A stretch of DNA of 7,050 nucleotides, from NCBI GenBank assembly GCA_943324925.2, contig CALPNL020000105.1, positions 1 to 7,050 on the forward strand. Reading direction: 5' to 3'. Position numbers and translations under genes: made by a program. Each line of letters opens with the position of its first letter. Position 1 is the first letter of the stretch. The notes below the pieces were generated by a model. The model was not told the DNA's origin. It searched no databases and saw nothing but the letters and a program-made list of their open reading frames with translations. Below are positions 6,817 through 7,050 of the stretch, one piece after another. The DNA is from Chitinophaga pinensis. Lineage in GTDB: Bacteria > Bacteroidota > Bacteroidia > Flavobacteriales > Flavobacteriaceae.

Positions 6817-6928
6817 TTTGCTCAAAATGAATCAAAAAGAGTAAAAAAGAGCATGCATGTACACTACCTATAAATTTATTTAATTGTTTTGCTTCTATCA
6901 CAATTCTGTAGACTAATATACTAAATAG

Positions 6929-7050
6929 CTATAAATACTTTTTGAAAGTAGTACTGAACTTTTCAACTGTAACTACGCACCAATTAAAATATTCCTCCCA
7001 ATGTTTCCTATCCTTTGGATTTCCTTTGAGCATCAATATCACTCTGGAAG
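6929..7050 (-). CDS. C-terminal end of a convergent gene running off the window, family not identified
   Basis: On the minus strand a frame is open from the window edge to TAG at complement 6931-6929, giving 39 residues. They read as a plausible protein C-terminus: RVILMLKGNPKDRKHWEEYF at residues 2-21, then NWCVVTVEKF and FKKYL at the end. The other two minus-strand frames meet stops within 14 codons. The spacing of Trp, Tyr/Phe and Lys residues suggests a helical end. The W..Y..W....EKF...F pattern loosely recalls the tail of DUF4268-type nuclease-like proteins, but the fragment is too short to assign. Its 5' part lies beyond 7050. Confidence 0.5.
   Translation of the reverse strand, partial: SRVILMLKGNPKDRKHWEEYFNWCVVTVEKFSTTFKKYL

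Noticed and set aside
6882..6905. Inverted repeat AATTGT/ACAATT as a terminator of the minus-strand gene
   Set aside because: Only six AT-rich pairs around a 12-base loop and no T tract after it on either strand.

Overview
The window looks like a low-GC member of the Bacteroidota, most likely a Flavobacterium-type organism. Two predicted secreted proteins end in the two classes of type IX secretion (T9SS) C-terminal sorting domain. Exact TAnnTTTG promoter -7 boxes precede two genes, there are no Shine-Dalgarno sequences, and the DNA is AT-rich. No species can be named from this window.

Layout. Positions 2-3898 (+) hold the 3' part of a giant surface protein whose start lies outside the window. 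It has an array of 86-residue repeats on an exact 258-bp period, then an array of about 90-residue PKD/Ig-like repeats on an exact 270-bp period (the last unit is 264 bp). An Ig-like module, a SprB-repeat-like module and a type B T9SS sorting domain follow. A clear rho-independent terminator (3917-3945) closes this unit. Positions 4017-5996 (+) encode a secreted multidomain nuclease: signal peptide, lamin-tail-like domain, Calx-beta-like domain, endonuclease I (His-Me finger) domain and type A T9SS sorting domain. Next come an unrecognised 181-residue, probably cytoplasmic protein (6024-6569) and, 13 bases later, a 49-residue highly basic protein with a GTG start (6583-6732). The last part is a short gene-free stretch with an 11-bp-spaced direct repeat (6796-6816), then the 3' end of a convergent minus-strand gene that leaves the window (6929-7050).

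How the parts relate. The first two genes are both predicted T9SS cargo, one resembling a surface adhesin and the other an extracellular DNase/RNase. The terminator and the separate promoter argue that they are transcribed independently. The two small genes downstream could form one transcript, with an own promoter box directly before the first. I see no tRNA, rRNA, CRISPR array, transposase or complete integrase. I did not find a convincing new multi-gene system. The most notable signals are the alternating dimeric organisation of the adhesin repeats, an 870-residue stretch without any Lys or Arg, and the compact promoter/start arrangement of the downstream genes.
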